Source: Nitratireductor pacificus pht-3B
Lineage (GTDB): Bacteria > Pseudomonadota > Alphaproteobacteria > Rhizobiales > Rhizobiaceae
Direction: 5' to 3'
DNA: 64,000 nucleotides
NCBI RefSeq assembly: GCF_000300335.1
Contig: NZ_AMRM01000015.1
Span: forward strand, 62,001 to 126,000
Shown: piece by piece, positions 17,464 through 26,542 of the stretch
Numbering within the stretch: position 1 is the first letter of the stretch
Layout of the letters: each line of letters starts with the position of its first letter
Made by a program: the position numbers and the translations under genes
The notes under the pieces: model-generated
The model's database searches: none
What the model was told of the DNA's origin: nothing
What the model saw: only the letters and a program-made list of their open reading frames with translations

Positions 17464-18605
17464 GCCTCGTCGCCAACTGGTCCTACCCGACATCCATCCG
17501 CTTCGGCGCCGGGCGCATCAAGGAACTGGCCGAGGCCTGCAAGGCGGCCGGCATCAAGAAACCCCTGCTCGTCACCGACCGGGGCCTTGCGAACATGGAG
17601 ATCACCCGCAACGCGCTCGACCTCCTGGAGGGCGCCGGTCTCGGCCGCGCCATGTTCTCGGAGGTGGACCCCAACCCGAACGAGAAGAACCTCGCGGCGG
17701 GCGTGCGGATGTTCACCGATGGCGGCCATGACGGCGTGATCGCCTTCGGCGGCGGTTCCGGCCTCGATCTCGGCAAGCTCGTCGCCTTCATGGCCGGCCA
17801 GACGCGGCCCGTCTGGGATTTCGAGGACATCGGCGACTGGTGGACCCGCGCCGACGCCGCGAAGATCGCGCCCAACGTCGCCGTGCCGACCACCGCAGGC
17901 ACCGGCTCGGAGGTCGGCCGCGCCGGCGTGCTCACCAACTCGGCAACCCATGTGAAGAAGATCATCTTCCATCCGAAGATCCTGCCCTCGGTGGTGATCT
18001 GCGACCCGGAACTAACGGTCGGCATGCCGAAGGCGATCACCGCCGGCACCGGCATGGACGCCTTCGCCCACTGCCTCGAGGCCTATTCCTCGCCCTTCTA
18101 CCACCCGATGAGCCAGGGCATCGCACTGGAGGGCATGCGGCTGGTGAAGGAATACCTGCCCCGCGCCTATGCCGACGGCACGGACATCGAGGCACGCGCG
18201 CAGATGATGAGCGCGGCCGCCATGGGCGCCGTCGCCTTCCAGAAGGGGCTGGGCGCCATCCACGCGCTGTCGCACCCGGTCGGCGCCGTCTACAACACCC
18301 ATCACGGCACCACCAATGCCGTGGTGATGCCCCCGGTTCTGCGGCTCAACAGGCAGGTGGTCGAGACCCGCATCAACGCCGCCGCCGCCTATCTGGGGAT
18401 CGCCGGCGGTTTCGACGGCTTCTACGATTTCGTCATGGAACTGCGCGCCGGTCTCGGCATTCCCGACCGGCTGTCGGCCCTCGGCGTCGGCACGGACCGC
18501 ATCGACGAGATGGTGGCAATGGCCCTGGAGGATCCGAGCGCCGGCGGCAACCCGGTCGAGATGACCGTGGAGAACACGAAGGCGCTGTTCGAGGCGTGTA
18601 TCTGA
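17460..18605 (+). CDS. Iron-containing alcohol dehydrogenase
   Basis: ATG 17460 overlaps the ALDH stop and gives 381 residues. Family III features are FGGGSGLDLGKLVA for NAD binding, VPTTAGTGSEV, and the metal ligands in GTGMDAFAHCLEAY, HALSHPVGA and NTHHGTTNAV. It probably oxidises an alcohol group of the gamma-glutamylated intermediate, feeding the neighbouring ALDH. It is the last gene of the operon and is followed by a repeat element. Confidence 0.92.
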   Translation: MSLVANWSYPTSIRFGAGRIKELAEACKAAGIKKPLLVTDRGLANMEITRNALDLLEGAGLGRAMFSEVDPNPNEKNLAAGVRMFTDGGHDGVIAFGGGSGLDLGKLVAFMAGQTRPVWDFEDIGDWWTRADAAKIAPNVAVPTTAGTGSEVGRAGVLTNSATHVKKIIFHPKILPSVVICDPELTVGMPKAITAGTGMDAFAHCLEAYSSPFYHPMSQGIALEGMRLVKEYLPRAYADGTDIEARAQMMSAAAMGAVAFQKGLGAIHALSHPVGAVYNTHHGTTNAVVMPPVLRLNRQVVETRINAAAAYLGIAGGFDGFYDFVMELRAGLGIPDRLSALGVGTDRIDEMVAMALEDPSAGGNPVEMTVENTKALFEACI

Positions 18606-18622
18606 GGGAAGCGGCAGGCGCC

Positions 18623-18719
18623 CGCCCCTCATCCGCAAGCCCCCCTCTCCCGCAAGCGGGGGTCCGAAGGACGGGTCGAGACCCGTGGCTCGACCCCGGT
18701 CGGGTAAGGGTGAGGGGCG
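18623..18719. repeat. REP-like intergenic palindromic element, copy 2
   Basis: The 97-base element has the same inverted ends as copy 1 (CGCCCCTCA 18623-18631; TGAGGGGCG 18711-18719), and its CCGAAGGACGGG block (from 18664) runs in the same direction with only a few changes. It lies between convergent genes (alcohol dehydrogenase and the acetyltransferase fusion), where it may serve as a bidirectional transcript end. Confidence 0.8.
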
Positions 18720-18737
18720 ATCTTACGACGCCACCAT

Positions 18738-21416
18738 CTACAACCCCAGCGACACCGTGATCACTCCCGGCTCGGACGCGCCGTCCTTCACCTCGAAGCC
18801 GAATTCCCGGCACAGAGAGAGCATCTTGGTATTGTCCGACAGCACGATCCCCTCGATGGCGCCGATCTCCTCCTCCCGCGCGTAGTCAATGAGCTGCTTG
18901 AGCAGGGCGAAGCCAAGTCCGTGCCCCTGCAGGTCGGTGCGCACCAGAAGGCCGTATTCGGCGATTTCCTTGTCGGGGTCGGCGGAAAGGCGGCCGATGC
19001 CTGCCATCTCGCCGTCCTCGGCGCGCAGCGCGATGAAGGCCATGTCGCGCTCGTAATCGAGCTGTGTCAGGCGCAAAAGCATCTCGTCGGGAAAATGCTT
19101 GCGCGGCGCGAGGAAGCGGAAGCGGATGTCCTCCGGCGAAACCCGCGCGAGGAAGTCCGGGAACAGCGCCACATCCGCCGGCTTGATCGGCCGGAGATGA
19201 TAGCGGTGGCCTTCGAGGTCCACATCCTTCTCCCAGCCGTCCGGATAGGGCCTGATCGCCAGATCCGGGTTCGGTCCCTGCCGGTCGATTTCCTCCGGTT
19301 CGATCTCGATGCGCGCGTCGAGCGCCACCACGCCATCGCTGTCCGCCAGCAGCGGGTTGATGTCCATGCCCTTGATGCAGGGAAAATCGACGATCATCCG
19401 CGACATGGCGTTGAGCGCGCCGGCGATGGCCGCGCGGTCGGCCGGCGCGCGGTCGCGATAGCCGGCCAGCAGCTTGCCGATTCGGGTGGAATCGATCAGG
19501 TCGCCGGCCAGCACGTCGTCGAGCGGCGGCAGGGCGATGGCCGTGTCGTCGACCACCTCGACCGAGGTTCCCCCGGCGCCGAACAGCACCACCGGCCCGA
19601 AGATCGGATCCTGGCTGACGCCGAGGATCAGCTCATGCGCATGCTTGCGCACCACCATGGGCTGGACGACGAAGCCTTCCAGCGCATCTTCCGAACCCGC
19701 ATCCTTCAGCCGCGCGACGATGCCCTGCGCCGCCTCGGCGGCGGCTTCCGGTGTCTTCAGGTCGAGCACCACGCCCCCGACATCCGATTTGTGGCTGATC
19801 GCCCTCGACAGGAGCTTCACCACCACCCGCGCGGAGGTATTGAGCATCTCCGCGGCCGCCTCTCCGGTAGCCTCGGGCGTCTTCGTCACCTTAGTCGCCG
19901 GCACGGGAATCCCATAGGCGGCGATGGCCGCCTTCGCCTCCGGCTCGGTCAGCATGCGCCGCCTCTCGCCGGCCGCGCCGCGCAGGATCGCCGCCAGCGC
20001 CTCGCGGTCGCCGCGCACGTCCTCGCTGCCACTCGATGGCACGCGCGTCAGCGCCTTCTGCGCGCGCGACCACTCGCCGAGATAGGACAGCGCCGCCGTG
20101 GCGCTGGACGGCGTGGCGAAGTTGGCGATGCCGGCGTCCTGCAGGATGCGCCGCCCCTCGCGCGCCGTCTTCTCGCCGAGCCAGCAGGTGATCAGCGGCT
20201 TGCCGTTGATCCGCCCGCGCTCGGCAAGGGCGGCGACAGCCCGCGCCGCGTCCGACGGCGAGGCAAGGCCGGTCGGGCAGTTGAACACCAGGACCGCATC
20301 GGTGCCCTCGTCCTCGCCCACTGCGCGCACGGCTTCGCTGTAGCGGTCCGGGGGCGCGTCGCCGATGATGTCGGCCGGGTTGGAATGCGACCAGTTGGGC
20401 GGCAGCGCCTTGTCGAGCCGCGCCAGCGTCGCGTCGGAGAACGCCGCCAGCTCGCCCTCGAAGTCGATCAGCCGGTCGACCGCCAGCACCCCCGCGCCGC
20501 CGCCATTGCTGACGATGCCGACACGCGACTGTTCCAGTGGGGAAAAGCGCGCCAGGACCTCGGCCGCGTCGAACAGCTCTCCGAGATCGAGCACCCGCAG
20601 GATGCCGGCGCGCCGCAGCGCGGCTTCCACCACCCGGTCGGCGCCCGACAACGCGCCCGTATGGGTGGCGGCGGCCTCGGCCGCCTGCGCATGCCGCCCG
20701 GACTTGATGGCGATCACCGGCTTCAGCCGCGCCGCGGCGCGCGCCGCCGTCATGAACTTGCGTGGATTGGGAATGGTCTCCAGATACATCAGGATGGCGC
20801 GCGTCTTTCCGTCGCCGGCCAGCATCTCCAGATAGTCGCCCACATCGACATCGGCCATGTCGCCGAGCGAGACGATATGCGAGAAGCCGACGCCCTCCTC
20901 CGCCGCCCAGTCGACCAGCGAGGTGGCGATGGCGCCCGATTGCGACAGGAGCGCCAGCCCGCCGGCTTTTGGCTGCATGTGGGCGAAGCTGGCGTTGAAC
21001 TTCATCGGCGGCACGATCAGGCCGATCGTGTTCGGCCCGATGATGCGGAAGAGATGCGGCCTCGCCGCGTCGAGCATGGCTTGGCGCAAGCCGTTCTCGC
21101 GCGTCAGGCCGGCGGTGATGACGACCGCCGTGCGTGTGCCCTTCTCGCCGAGTTCGGCGATGATGCCCGGCACGGTCTCCGGCGGCGTGACGATCACGGC
21201 GATGTCCGGCACTTCGGGTATCTGGCCGACCCGGGCGTAGCAGCGGCGGTCGCCCACCTTCTTATATTTCGGATTGACCGGCCAGATCGCGCCCTCGAAA
21301 CCGCCCTCGATCAGGTTCCGCATCACGATCCTGCCGACGGCGCCCTCTCGCGTCGAAGCGCCGATGACGGCGACGGAGTTCGGGCGGGCGGCGTGCTCGA
21401 GATTGCGGATCGTCAT
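18738..21416 (-). CDS. Acyl-CoA synthetase (ADP-forming)/GNAT fusion, Pat-type protein lysine acetyltransferase
   Basis: The protein has 892 residues. The order is a CoA-binding Rossmann domain (RPNSVAVIGASTREGAVG, near 13-28), succinyl-CoA-ligase-like domains with KSGRHAQAAEAAATHTGAL, an ATP-grasp domain (VKLLSRAISHKSDVGGV), and a C-terminal GNAT domain whose acetyl-CoA loop reads TDLQGHGLGFALL. This is the layout of Pat/YfiQ/PatZ, which acetylate lysines and control acetyl-CoA synthetase. The HTGAL motif is kept, so I cannot exclude that the ligase part is active. It stands alone and converges on the alcohol dehydrogenase operon. Confidence 0.88.
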   Translation of the reverse strand: MTIRNLEHAARPNSVAVIGASTREGAVGRIVMRNLIEGGFEGAIWPVNPKYKKVGDRRCYARVGQIPEVPDIAVIVTPPETVPGIIAELGEKGTRTAVVITAGLTRENGLRQAMLDAARPHLFRIIGPNTIGLIVPPMKFNASFAHMQPKAGGLALLSQSGAIATSLVDWAAEEGVGFSHIVSLGDMADVDVGDYLEMLAGDGKTRAILMYLETIPNPRKFMTAARAAARLKPVIAIKSGRHAQAAEAAATHTGALSGADRVVEAALRRAGILRVLDLGELFDAAEVLARFSPLEQSRVGIVSNGGGAGVLAVDRLIDFEGELAAFSDATLARLDKALPPNWSHSNPADIIGDAPPDRYSEAVRAVGEDEGTDAVLVFNCPTGLASPSDAARAVAALAERGRINGKPLITCWLGEKTAREGRRILQDAGIANFATPSSATAALSYLGEWSRAQKALTRVPSSGSEDVRGDREALAAILRGAAGERRRMLTEPEAKAAIAAYGIPVPATKVTKTPEATGEAAAEMLNTSARVVVKLLSRAISHKSDVGGVVLDLKTPEAAAEAAQGIVARLKDAGSEDALEGFVVQPMVVRKHAHELILGVSQDPIFGPVVLFGAGGTSVEVVDDTAIALPPLDDVLAGDLIDSTRIGKLLAGYRDRAPADRAAIAGALNAMSRMIVDFPCIKGMDINPLLADSDGVVALDARIEIEPEEIDRQGPNPDLAIRPYPDGWEKDVDLEGHRYHLRPIKPADVALFPDFLARVSPEDIRFRFLAPRKHFPDEMLLRLTQLDYERDMAFIALRAEDGEMAGIGRLSADPDKEIAEYGLLVRTDLQGHGLGFALLKQLIDYAREEEIGAIEGIVLSDNTKMLSLCREFGFEVKDGASEPGVITVSLGL

Positions 21417-21511
21417 TGGCGGAAACTCCGGTTCGCAGCATCACGGCACCCCGGCGCAGTATAGCCGCATCGCCCCGTGGGAATGCAACCCCGCGCCGGT
21501 TTCCGACGGGC

Positions 21512-22288
21512 TTAACCGAGGTTCAGCGTCGGAACGGCAGCGACAAGCGCCCTGCCCGTCGCGGATTGCGGGTTGGCGATGACATCGGGCGTGTTCCCCG
21601 TCTCCACGATGCGGCCCGCATCCATGACCGCCACGCGATGCGCGATGACCCGCACGACGGCGAGGTCGTGCGACACGAAGACAAAGGCGATGCCGTCACT
21701 CTTCTGGAGGTCGGCCAGTAGTTCGAGGATCCTGCCCCGAACCGAAACGTCCAGCGCCGAAACGGCCTCGTCGAGCACGATCAGCGCCGGCCGCGTCGCC
21801 AGCGCCCGCGCGATGGCGACGCGCTGGCGCTGCCCGCCCGACACCTCATGCACCGCGCGCTGGGCGAAACCGGAAGGCAGGCCCACGCGCTCCAGGAGTT
21901 CGGCGATCCGCCGGGGCCGCTCTCCCCGGTCCGCCATGCCGTGGATGCGCAGGGGATCGTCGAGCGCGCCGCCGATGGTGGCGCGTGGATTGAAGGCCGC
22001 AAGCGGGTCCTGAAACACCATCTGGATGGCGCCCCGGCGCCTGCGCAGCGCCTTGCCGCTGAGGCCGAGCCAGTCCTCACCATCGATCCGGATGGAGCCG
22101 CCATCAGGCTCGACCAGCCGCATCAGCGCCCGTGCCAGAGTGGACTTGCCGCTGCCCGAAGGGCCGACGAGGCCGAGCGTTTCCCCCCGTGCCAGCGAGA
22201 ATGAGACATCGTCCAGCGCGATCACCGCGCGCTCACGACTGCGGAAGGTCTTGCGCAGCCCTTCGGCGACGACGAACGGCTCCCGCAT
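21512..22288 (-). CDS. Dipeptide/oligopeptide ABC transporter ATP-binding protein, DppF type
   Basis: ATG at 22288 overlaps the preceding gene's stop and gives 258 residues. A longer frame continuing upstream is only read-through of the DppD region in another frame. Walker A is GPSGSGKST, the signature [15 protein letters not shown], Walker B LIVLDEAVSALD, and the H-loop FVSHDLAVV. It lacks the long C-terminal oligopeptide tail found in many DppF proteins. It is the last gene of a five-gene operon. Confidence 0.9.
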   Translation of the reverse strand: MREPFVVAEGLRKTFRSRERAVIALDDVSFSLARGETLGLVGPSGSGKSTLARALMRLVEPDGGSIRIDGEDWLGLSGKALRRRRGAIQMVFQDPLAAFNPRATIGGALDDPLRIHGMADRGERPRRIAELLERVGLPSGFAQRAVHEVSGGQRQRVAIARALATRPALIVLDEAVSALDVSVRGRILELLADLQKSDGIAFVFVSHDLAVVRVIAHRVAVMDAGRIVETGNTPDVIANPQSATGRALVAAVPTLNLG

Positions 22289-23079
22289 CACGCCGGCTCC
22301 CCGATCAGCCGCGGCGAGGAGAAATCGATATGCGTCGCGATCAGGCTGCGCGTGTAATCCTGCACAGGCCGGCCCAGCACCTGCCGCGCCGGTCCTGCCT
22401 CGACCAGCATGGCGTCGCGGAACACGGCGATACTGTCCGCAAGCTTCGCGGCGAGCGCGATGTCGTGCGTGATGAAGATGAGGCTCATCCCGTCCTCGCG
22501 CACCAGCATGTCGAGCAGCGCGGTGATTTCCGCCTGGACGATCATGTCGAGAGCGCTGGTCGCCTCGTCGGCGATCAGCACCTTGGGGCTGGCGGCGATG
22601 GCGCAGGCGATCGCGATACGCTGCCGCTGCCCTCCGGAGAACTGGTGCGGATAGGCATCCAGCGCCGCCTCCGGCTGCGGTATGCGCACCCGCGCAAGCA
22701 GGTCGAGTGCCCGCTGCCGCGCCTCGGCACGCCCGAGCCGCAGATGACGCACGGCCCCCTCTGAAACCAGCTCGCCGATGGTGAGCACCGGGTTCAGGCT
22801 GGAGCCGGGATCCTGGAACACCATGCCGATGTCCCGCCCGGCGCGCGGCCCCTCTGCAAAGCCCGGCCAGTCGATTTGACCCGAAACCGCGGCTTCCGGC
22901 GGCAACAGTCCGGCCAGCGCCAGCGCCAGCGTGCTCTTGCCGGACCCGCTCTCGCCGATGATCGCCAGCCGCTCGCCCTTGGCGATCGCGAGATCGACCT
23001 CCCTGAGGGCGAACGCCCGACCCCCCTCCCGCGCGTAGGATACGGAAACGCCGCGAAGCGTGGCGAGCGGCTCGGTCAT
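22288..23079 (-). CDS. Dipeptide/oligopeptide ABC transporter ATP-binding protein, DppD type
   Basis: The protein has 263 residues. Walker A is GESGSGKST, followed by MVFQDPGSSLNP, the signature FSGGQRQRIAIACAI, Walker [13 protein letters not shown] and FITHDIALA. GESGSGKST and the Q-loop QDPGSSLNP are typical of the peptide/nickel subfamily. It pairs with the DppF-type ATPase; the genes overlap by ATGA at both ends, so stoichiometric translation is expected. Confidence 0.92.
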   Translation of the reverse strand: MTEPLATLRGVSVSYAREGGRAFALREVDLAIAKGERLAIIGESGSGKSTLALALAGLLPPEAAVSGQIDWPGFAEGPRAGRDIGMVFQDPGSSLNPVLTIGELVSEGAVRHLRLGRAEARQRALDLLARVRIPQPEAALDAYPHQFSGGQRQRIAIACAIAASPKVLIADEATSALDMIVQAEITALLDMLVREDGMSLIFITHDIALAAKLADSIAVFRDAMLVEAGPARQVLGRPVQDYTRSLIATHIDFSSPRLIGEPA

Positions 23080-23909
23080 TGCCGCCTCCTGCGATGCGCC
23101 ATGCCCTCGACCAGCCCCTCACCGAACAGATAGACCCCGAGCACCGTCAGCACGAGGCCGAAACCCGGCACGATCGACAGATAGGGCGCGGTGCGCAGCA
23201 CGTTGCGCCCCTCGGCGATCATCGATCCCCAGGTGACGATGTTCGGGTCGCCGAGATTCAGGAAGGACAGCGCCGCCTCGATCAGCACCGCGCTCGCCAC
23301 GATCACCGACACGAGCGCCAGCACCGGCGGCAGCGCGTTCGGCAGCACCTCCTTGAAGGCGATTTCAGCCGGATGCATGCCAATGACCCGCGCGGCGGCA
23401 ACGTAATCGCGCTCGCGGATCGACAGGACCTCGGCCCGCGCCAGCCGAGCCGGACCGGTCCACGCCCCCAGCGCGATGGCGAAGACGATGACCGGTAGCG
23501 ACGGTCCGGTTACGCTGACGAAGGCCAGCGCCAGCAGGAACCCCGGAACGATCTGGAAGGCGTCGACCACGCGCATCAGGGCCTCGTCGATCAGCCCGCC
23601 GGCAAACCCGGCCACCGTTCCCACCACCGCGCCGACGAGGATCGCCACGAGCGCGGCGAAGATGCCGACCAGCAGCGACGCCCGCGCGCCGTGCATCAGC
23701 CCGGCCAGCACGTCACGGCCGAGCCGGTCCGTACCGAGTGGCAGCGATGCATCGGTGAACGGTGCAGTGAGCGGCCGACCGACGATGGCCAGCGGATCGC
23801 GCGGGAAGAGAACCGGCGCCAGCAGCGCCATCGCGACGAGGCAGGAGAGCAGGATCAGCCCGGCGACGCCCTCGGGCGAGCGCAGGAAGCGCAGCACGAA
23901 CCGCTTCAT
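23076..23909 (-). CDS. Dipeptide/oligopeptide ABC transporter permease, DppC type
   Basis: The protein has 277 residues with an N-terminal membrane segment followed by the DppC hallmark PLGTDRLGRDVLAGLMHGARASL near residues 55-78. About six membrane segments and a cytoplasmic EAA loop near AARVIGMHPAEIAFKEVLPNALPP are visible. It starts inside the DppB stop (overlap 23906-23909). Confidence 0.93.
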   Translation of the reverse strand: MKRFVLRFLRSPEGVAGLILLSCLVAMALLAPVLFPRDPLAIVGRPLTAPFTDASLPLGTDRLGRDVLAGLMHGARASLLVGIFAALVAILVGAVVGTVAGFAGGLIDEALMRVVDAFQIVPGFLLALAFVSVTGPSLPVIVFAIALGAWTGPARLARAEVLSIRERDYVAAARVIGMHPAEIAFKEVLPNALPPVLALVSVIVASAVLIEAALSFLNLGDPNIVTWGSMIAEGRNVLRTAPYLSIVPGFGLVLTVLGVYLFGEGLVEGMAHRRRRQ

Positions 23910-24895
23910 GACGAGGCCTCCCCTGCTCCCACCCGCGGGTCGAGCCAGGCATAGGCGAGATCGACCAGCAGGTTGACGACGATGACCAGCACGGCGCTGA
24001 CGACGATGATGCCCATCAGCAGGGGCGCGTCGCGGGCCGCCACCGCCTCATAGGCCAGCCGGCCGAAGCCGGGGATGGCGAACACGCTCTCGATCACGAC
24101 GCTGCCGCCGAGCATGGTGGCCGCCTGCAGGCCGAGCATGGTGACGAGCGGCAGCAGCGCGTTGCGCGCCACGTGGCGCAGCACGATCCGCCGCCGCGCC
24201 AGCCCCTTCGCCCGCGCCGCAAGCACGAAATCCTGCCGCCAGACCTCGGCCATCCCGGCCCGCATCATGCGCAGGAACAGCGCCAGATAGATCATGCCGA
24301 GGGCGGCGACCGGCAGCACCAGATGCCGCGCGATGTCGAGCGCCCGCGCCAGCCCGGTCTTGCCCGAGGCGATGGTCTCGATGCCGGCCGTCGGAAACCA
24401 GCGCAGTTGCACCGCGAAAACCAAGCTGAGCACAAGGCCGAGCCAGAAGCTCGGAATGGCGTACAGCGCCAGCGAACCGACCGACAGCGCCCGGTCTGCG
24501 GCCCCGCCCGGCTTCGCCCCGGCCACGATGCCGAGGAGCGTCCCGAGCGTGAACGCCAGCACGGTGGCGCTGCCCATCAGCCACAGCGTGTTGGGCAGCC
24601 GTTCGAGAATGATGTCGAGGATGGGCCTGTTGAAGGCGACGGAGACGCCGAGGTCGAGCCGCGCCAGCGCGCTGACATAGAGCCACAGCCGGGCGAGCGC
24701 CGACCGGTCGAGGCCGTAGCTCTCGCGCAGCGACTGCGCGAGACCGGCATCTCCGCCGCCGAGCGAGACGAGATAGGCATCGACCGCGTCGCCGGAGGCC
24801 ATCTCGAGCAGCAGAAACGTCCCCACGACGACGATCAGCAGCACCGGAATGCTGCTGACCATGCGCCGCCTGACAAGGGTCCAGGCGCGTTTCAT
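23906..24895 (-). CDS. Dipeptide/oligopeptide ABC transporter permease, DppB type
   Basis: The protein has 329 residues. The N-terminal membrane segment LVRRRMVSSIPVLLIVVVGTF and the family motif YGLDRSALARLWLYVSAL are DppB-like, as are ARAKGLARRRIVLRHVARNALLP (EAA loop) and VIESVFAIPGFGRLAYEAV. It forms the inner-membrane channel with DppC. Confidence 0.93.
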   Translation of the reverse strand: MKRAWTLVRRRMVSSIPVLLIVVVGTFLLLEMASGDAVDAYLVSLGGGDAGLAQSLRESYGLDRSALARLWLYVSALARLDLGVSVAFNRPILDIILERLPNTLWLMGSATVLAFTLGTLLGIVAGAKPGGAADRALSVGSLALYAIPSFWLGLVLSLVFAVQLRWFPTAGIETIASGKTGLARALDIARHLVLPVAALGMIYLALFLRMMRAGMAEVWRQDFVLAARAKGLARRRIVLRHVARNALLPLVTMLGLQAATMLGGSVVIESVFAIPGFGRLAYEAVAARDAPLLMGIIVVSAVLVIVVNLLVDLAYAWLDPRVGAGEASS

Positions 24896-24931
24896 GCGGG
24901 GGTCTGCTTCATGCTGCCATGCTGCCTGCGA

Positions 24932-26542
24932 TCAGGGCAGCAGCCCGGTATCCGCCCAGTTCGACACGGCCCAGCGGGGATTGTTGCCGACATTGGCGAC
25001 CCGTGCGCTCGCGACGGTGGTAAAACCCCATTCGGCGACGTTGATCAGCGGCAGATCCCCGGCGACGATGCGCTGGAAGTCGTTGTACAGCGCCGTCCGC
25101 GCTTCGGTGTCGACCGTCTCGGCAGCCTCCGCGATGATCGCGTCCAGCTCGGCATTGGCATAGCCGCCCTGGTTGGAGAAGAACACGCCGTCGGCGATGC
25201 CCGACTGCACAAGGATCGTCGTCGAGATCGCCGGATCGCCGCGGAAGACCGGCGAGCCGACCGTGATGTCGAAATCATGATCGGCGTAGACTGCCTTCAG
25301 ATGCGCCGGCGTGTCGTTGGCGACGATGGTCACGTCGATCCCGACATCGGCCAGCGCCTGGCGCAGATAATCGCCGAACTGGCGCGTTTCGCTGAAGAAA
25401 GGCGCCGGCAGGAGACGAAGCTGGAACCGGTTTCCATCCGCTCCGCGCGGATAGCCCGCCTCGTCGAGCAGGGCGTTGGCCTTGTCCACGTCGTAGGCGT
25501 ATTCGGGCACATCCGGATTGTAGAACTCCGGCGCGTTCTGCGGCACGGGTCCGGTGGCCGGCGCGGCGAAGCCGAGGAACACCGTCGCGACGACGAAGTC
25601 CCTGTCGATCGCATGGGCGATCGCCTGCCGGACCTTGAGGTCGGCGAGGATCTTGTTGCGGTGGTTGATCTCGACGACGAGCTGGTAGGTCAGCGCCTCG
25701 TAGCCCTCCGTCACCACCTTCAGCCCCGGCACCTTGGAGATGCGCTCCAGATCGACCAGCGGCACCTGCGAGAAGGCGGCAAGCTGGATCTCGTCGGCTT
25801 CCAGCGCCGATGCCGCCGCTGCCCGGTCGGGCAGGATGCGGAAGATGATCTCGTCCAGCTTCGGCTGGCCCTCGCCCCAATAGGCGTCGTTGCGCGTCAG
25901 GCGGTAATATTCGCCCGGCCGGTGCTCGGCGAACTTGAACGGGCCGGTGCCGACCGGTGCGTTGTTGGCCGGGTTGCTGGCGATGTCCGTCCCCTCGTAG
26001 AGATGCTTCGGCAGCACGCTCGTCACCACCGGCAATGCGTTGCGGATCATCTGGATCGGCGTCGGCGTGGAGAAGCGGAACACGGCCGTCAGGTCGTCGG
26101 GCGTATCGACCCCCTCCAGATTGGCGAAGACGATGCGCCCGAGATTCTGCAGCGGCTTCCAGACCTCCATCGCCGAGAACGCGACATCGGCCGATGTGAA
26201 CGGCTTGCCGTCATGCCAGGTAACGCCCTCGCGCAGCTTGAAGGTGACCGACAGCCCGTCCTCCGCCCCTTCCCAGCTCGTCGCCAGGCGCGGCGCCAGC
26301 GCGCCCTCGCCGTCGAGCGCGGCCTCCGCCAGCGGCTCGATCACCTTCGAGGAGATGAAGAACACGGCATTCGAGGCGACGATGGCCGGGTTCAGATTGC
26401 GCGGTTCGGAATCCGCCGCGACCACCAGCCGGCCGCCCTGCGGCGCCTCCTGGGCATGAACCGCTCCCGGAAGGGCCGAGAGCAATGCGATGGATGCCGC
26501 TCCCTGCAACAATCCGCGGCGTGAAATCTGAAAACTGGACAT
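24932..26542 (-). CDS. ABC transporter substrate-binding protein, family 5 (peptide type), Tat exported
   Basis: The protein has 536 residues with a Tat signal SRRGLLQG near residues 7-14 and cleavage after AVHAQ. The SBP family 5 core is visible: ESDSEPRNLNP-like N-terminal strand, LREGVTWHDGKPFTSADVAFS near 110-130, and VRQAIAHAIDRDFVV in the second half. Such proteins bind peptides, nickel chelates, opines or glycosides. The divergent aminotransferase hints at an amino compound, but this is not decisive. Confidence 0.92.
   Translation of the reverse strand: MSSFQISRRGLLQGAASIALLSALPGAVHAQEAPQGGRLVVAADSEPRNLNPAIVASNAVFFISSKVIEPLAEAALDGEGALAPRLATSWEGAEDGLSVTFKLREGVTWHDGKPFTSADVAFSAMEVWKPLQNLGRIVFANLEGVDTPDDLTAVFRFSTPTPIQMIRNALPVVTSVLPKHLYEGTDIASNPANNAPVGTGPFKFAEHRPGEYYRLTRNDAYWGEGQPKLDEIIFRILPDRAAAASALEADEIQLAAFSQVPLVDLERISKVPGLKVVTEGYEALTYQLVVEINHRNKILADLKVRQAIAHAIDRDFVVATVFLGFAAPATGPVPQNAPEFYNPDVPEYAYDVDKANALLDEAGYPRGADGNRFQLRLLPAPFFSETRQFGDYLRQALADVGIDVTIVANDTPAHLKAVYADHDFDITVGSPVFRGDPAISTTILVQSGIADGVFFSNQGGYANAELDAIIAEAAETVDTEARTALYNDFQRIVAGDLPLINVAEWGFTTVASARVANVGNNPRWAVSNWADTGLLP

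Noticed and set aside
18921-21464. 847-codon open frame on the plus strand
   Set aside because: It is antisense to the acetyltransferase fusion, low in hydrophobic and rich in R/H/D residues, with no domain pattern; a shadow of high-GC codon bias.
21512-23122. Single 536-residue protein containing both ATPases
   Set aside because: Only the last 258 residues (from 22288) read as a DppF-type ATPase; the upstream part is an out-of-frame read of the DppD gene, which has its own intact frame and overlapping stop.
24173-26524. 783-codon open frame on the plus strand
   Set aside because: Antisense to the peptide-type permease and binding-protein genes, with no recognisable fold.
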